Positions 61,647 to 64,000 of a stretch of DNA of 64,000 nucleotides are shown piece by piece. How positions within the stretch are numbered: position 1 is the stretch's first letter; the number at the start of each line of letters is the position of its first letter. The DNA comes from Streptomyces sp. T12. Its GTDB lineage: Bacteria > Actinomycetota > Actinomycetes > Streptomycetales > Streptomycetaceae. The notes beneath the pieces were generated by a model. That model saw only the letters and a program-made list of their open reading frames with translations, was not told where the DNA came from and searched no databases. The stretch covers positions 1,178,001 to 1,242,000 of the forward strand of contig NZ_CP117866.1 in the NCBI RefSeq assembly GCF_028736035.1, in the 5' to 3' direction. Made by a program: the position numbers and the translations under genes.

Positions 61647-63005
61647 ATGTCCCCAGCCGCACCGCCTTCCCGGGAGGCCGAGTTGACCGATCCGTGGGTG
61701 GCCCTGGAACCTGGGGCCGACCCCGCCGAGCGTGTACAGGTACTGCGTCGTGCGCATGAGACGTTCACCGAGGTGGGGACCGTGCCGCAGCCGGTGCGTG
61801 CCGTGGTGGCCGACTCGTGGCGGCGTTCCGCGCGGGCCGGTGTCGGTCCGGACGGGACCGCGAGCGTGGAGCTGGCCGACGGGGATCTCGGCGCCTACCG
61901 CGCGGAGCATCCGCTGGCGCGGGTGATGCCGCTGTTCCGGGAGCTGCTGGGCACGTTCGCCGCCGACGGCGAGCATCTGCTCGCGGTGTGCGACGTGCAC
62001 GGCAGGCTGCTGTGGGTCGAGGGCCATCCGACGACCCGGCGCAGGGCGGGGCGGATGAACTTCGTGCCGGGCGCGCGATGGGCGGAGACCGCGGTCGGGA
62101 CGAACGCACCGGGCACGGCGGTCGCCGTGGACCGGCCGGTGCAGGTCTTCGCGGCCGAGCACTTCATCCGCCAGGTCCAGCCCTGGACCTGTGCGGCGGC
62201 GCCGGTGCACGATCCACGCACCGGACGGGTGCTCGGGGCGGTGGACATCACCGGCGGCGACGGGCTCGCGCATCCGCACAGCCTGGGGTTCGTGCAGGCG
62301 GTCGCGCGTGCGGCGGAGTCCCATCTGGCGCTGCTCGCCCCGCCGGTGCCCGCGGCCGACACACCGGAGCTGTCCGCGCTGGGCCGCGACGAGGCGCAGT
62401 TCCTCAGCGACGGCCGCCGGGTCAGGCTCAGCCGACGGCACAGCGAGATCCTAGTGCTGCTGGCCCGCCACCCGGAGGGGCTGACCGGGGACGAGCTGCA
62501 GTGCGCGCTGTACGAGGACGAGTCGGTGACGCCGGTGACACTGCGCGCCGAACTGGCCCGCCTGCGCCGGATACTCGGCCCCGGGCTGCTCGGCTCGCGG
62601 CCCTACCGGCTCACGGTGCCGGTCGAGTCGGACGTGGCGGTCGTCGAGCGTCGTCTGGAAACCGGTGCGGTCACGGGCGCGGCCATGGCGTACGCCGGTC
62701 CGCTGCTGCCCGGTTCCCAGGCACCGGCGGTGGTGCGGCTCAGGCGCCGCCTGGCCGACGGACTCCGTACGGCGTTGATCGCCCGCCGCGACCCCGACCT
62801 GCTGGCCGACTGGGCGCACGCGCCATGGGGCGAGGACGACCTCGACGTATGGCGGGCTCTCGCCACGGTGCGCCCGACGGCGGCGGTGCGGTCGCGACTG
62901 GCCGCGCTGGAGTCCGAACTGTCCGCCCTGTCCGCACACCCCGCACTGTCCGCACGCCCCGCACGCCTTGCACGGCCCGCCGGGGAGCGCCGACCGAAGC
63001 GCTGA
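61647..63005 (+). CDS. GAF-domain transcriptional regulator, probable activator of the downstream aldehyde dehydrogenase
   Basis: A 452-residue protein. A GAF domain (about 40-210) of the AcoR-type is followed by a winged-helix region (about 250-320; RLSRRHSEILVLLARHPEGL and LTGDELQCALYEDESVTPVTLRAELARLRRIL). No sigma-54 AAA domain is present. The ATG at 61647 follows CCCGGAGTG. Its stop is 104 bp before the aldehyde dehydrogenase on the same strand, a recurring actinobacterial layout, so it probably controls that gene. Its C-terminus has a low-complexity Ala/Leu/Ser/Arg run. Confidence 0.85.
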   Translation: MSPAAPPSREAELTDPWVALEPGADPAERVQVLRRAHETFTEVGTVPQPVRAVVADSWRRSARAGVGPDGTASVELADGDLGAYRAEHPLARVMPLFRELLGTFAADGEHLLAVCDVHGRLLWVEGHPTTRRRAGRMNFVPGARWAETAVGTNAPGTAVAVDRPVQVFAAEHFIRQVQPWTCAAAPVHDPRTGRVLGAVDITGGDGLAHPHSLGFVQAVARAAESHLALLAPPVPAADTPELSALGRDEAQFLSDGRRVRLSRRHSEILVLLARHPEGLTGDELQCALYEDESVTPVTLRAELARLRRILGPGLLGSRPYRLTVPVESDVAVVERRLETGAVTGAAMAYAGPLLPGSQAPAVVRLRRRLADGLRTALIARRDPDLLADWAHAPWGEDDLDVWRALATVRPTAAVRSRLAALESELSALSAHPALSARPARLARPAGERRPKR

Positions 63006-63109
63006 CCGAACGCCCGCCCCGCGCAACGTACTTGCAACCTGGCCGTCCCTAGCCTCGCGCCGAGAGCTGCCCAACGGCGGGCAGCGCTTCTGCAGGGAGG
63101 CAGACCAGC

Positions 63110-64000
63110 ATGACCCGTTACGCGGCACCTGGCACCGAGGGTGCGATCGTCTCCTACCAGGCGCGCTACGACCACTTCATCGGCGGTGAGTACGTGCCGC
63201 CGATCCGGGGGCAGTACTTCGAGAACCCGTCGCCGGTGAACGGGCAGCCGTTCACCGAGATCGCGCGGGGCACGGCGGAGGACGTGGAACGGGCGCTGGA
63301 CGCGGCGCACGCCGCCGCCCCCGCGTGGGGCAGGACCTCGGTGACCGAGCGCGCCGACATCCTGCTCAAGATCGCCGACCGTATGGCGGCGAACCTGGAA
63401 CAGCTGGCGGTCGCCGAGAGCTGGGAGAACGGCAAGCCGGTGCGCGAGACGCTGGCCGCCGACATCCCCCTGGCCATCGACCACTTCCGCTACTTCGCCG
63501 GCGCGATCCGCGCCCAGGAGGGCTCGCTCGGCGAGGTCGACGACGACACGGTGGCGTACCACTTCCACGAGCCGCTCGGCGTGGTCGCGCAGATCATCCC
63601 GTGGAACTTCCCGATCCTCATGGCGACGTGGAAGCTCGCGCCGGCGCTGGCCGCGGGCAACGCGGTGGTGCTCAAGCCGGCCGAGCAGACCCCGGCGTCC
63701 ATCCACTACTGGCTCGGCCTGGTCGCCGATCTGCTCCCGCCCGGCGTGGTCAACATCGTCAACGGCTTCGGCGTGGAGGCGGGCAAACCGCTGGCGTCCA
63801 GCTCCCGGGTGGCCAAAGTGGCGTTCACCGGCGAGACGACGACCGGCCGGTTGATCATGCAGTACGCCTCGGAGAACATCACCCCGGTCACGCTCGAACT
63901 CGGCGGCAAGTCCCCGAACATCTTCTTCAACGACGTCTGGGGGGCCGACGACGACTTCCGGGACAAGGCGCTCGAGGGCTTCACGATGTTCGCGCTCAAC
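63110..64000 (+). CDS. Aldehyde dehydrogenase, N-terminal portion (runs off the right edge)
   Basis: The first 297 codons of an ALDH-superfamily enzyme (full length about 500). AGGGAGG stands 9 bases before the ATG at 63110. Visible features: the catalytic Asn in [13 protein letters not shown], the KPAEQTP cofactor site and the general-base Glu in [14 protein letters not shown]; the nucleophilic Cys lies beyond the edge. It oxidises aldehydes with NAD(P) and resembles ThcA-type enzymes. The regulator immediately upstream likely activates it. Confidence 0.92.
   Translation, partial: MTRYAAPGTEGAIVSYQARYDHFIGGEYVPPIRGQYFENPSPVNGQPFTEIARGTAEDVERALDAAHAAAPAWGRTSVTERADILLKIADRMAANLEQLAVAESWENGKPVRETLAADIPLAIDHFRYFAGAIRAQEGSLGEVDDDTVAYHFHEPLGVVAQIIPWNFPILMATWKLAPALAAGNAVVLKPAEQTPASIHYWLGLVADLLPPGVVNIVNGFGVEAGKPLASSSRVAKVAFTGETTTGRLIMQYASENITPVTLELGGKSPNIFFNDVWGADDDFRDKALEGFTMFALN

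Overview
The window is high-GC actinobacterial DNA, almost certainly from a Streptomyces chromosome arm. The evidence is the strong GC bias at third codon positions, frequent GTG starts, a tetrahydroxynaphthalene synthase (rppA) start at the left edge, a complete conservon (cvnA-D), a class-typical 388-residue xylose isomerase, and RacP/DUF6192-type genes of actinomycete integrative elements. From memory, rppA, rpmE2, xylA and a thcA-like aldehyde dehydrogenase also lie on one arm of S. coelicolor, so much of the layout looks like conserved arm sequence interrupted by remodelled patches.

Layout. 1-6.2 kb is a scarred region: the first 26 codons of rppA, a SAM methyltransferase, a partial duplicate of it beside a broken copy of a YjbQ C-terminus, a GAF-PAS-PAS-GAF-SpoIIE phosphatase, a frameshifted relic gene, a 54-nt 3' piece of a CAU-anticodon tRNA (a likely attachment-site remnant), and an intact YjbQ gene. 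6.3-11.7 kb is a sulfonate-sulfur operon: a 27-codon leader peptide that appears leaderless, the permease, ATPase and lipoprotein of an Ssu transporter, the monooxygenase SsuD and a flavin monooxygenase. 12-24.8 kb carries an MltG-like transglycosylase, a MarR/ABC exporter pair, a gutted trypsin-STAND gene, a DctA carrier, a secreted PNGase A-like amidase, an L,D-transpeptidase lipoprotein, and a heterodimeric ABC exporter with one degenerate ATP site.

25-43.6 kb holds mostly housekeeping and signalling genes: DUF5709, ribosomal protein L31 type B, a membrane metal-dependent hydrolase, a Ski2-like helicase, a TesB thioesterase, an orphan roadblock protein, a PPOX oxidoreductase, the conservon cvnDCBA with an MHYT membrane sensor just upstream, a methyltransferase, an alpha/beta hydrolase divergent from a PadR regulator across five 16-bp iterons, and unrecognised small proteins. 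43.8-48 kb has an overlapping SNF2 helicase/SWIM-protein pair. 48.9-55.7 kb is xylose catabolism (xylA divergent from xylB and a ROK regulator), then an amino-acid permease overlapping an acetamidase/formamidase.

55.7-60.8 kb is accessory DNA, all on the minus strand: a zinc-finger protein, a DUF6192-like gene broken at a G9 tract, a RacP-like protein, an IS5-type transposase whose frame runs into a zinc-ribbon gene, and a membrane M48 peptidase with an unknown partner. The window ends with a Tat-exported amidase, a GAF-domain regulator and the start of an aldehyde dehydrogenase.

Several intergenic gaps hold GC-rich minisatellites with units of 15, 18, 21 and about 22 bp, often starting at a stop codon. 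No CRISPR array, rRNA or complete tRNA was seen.
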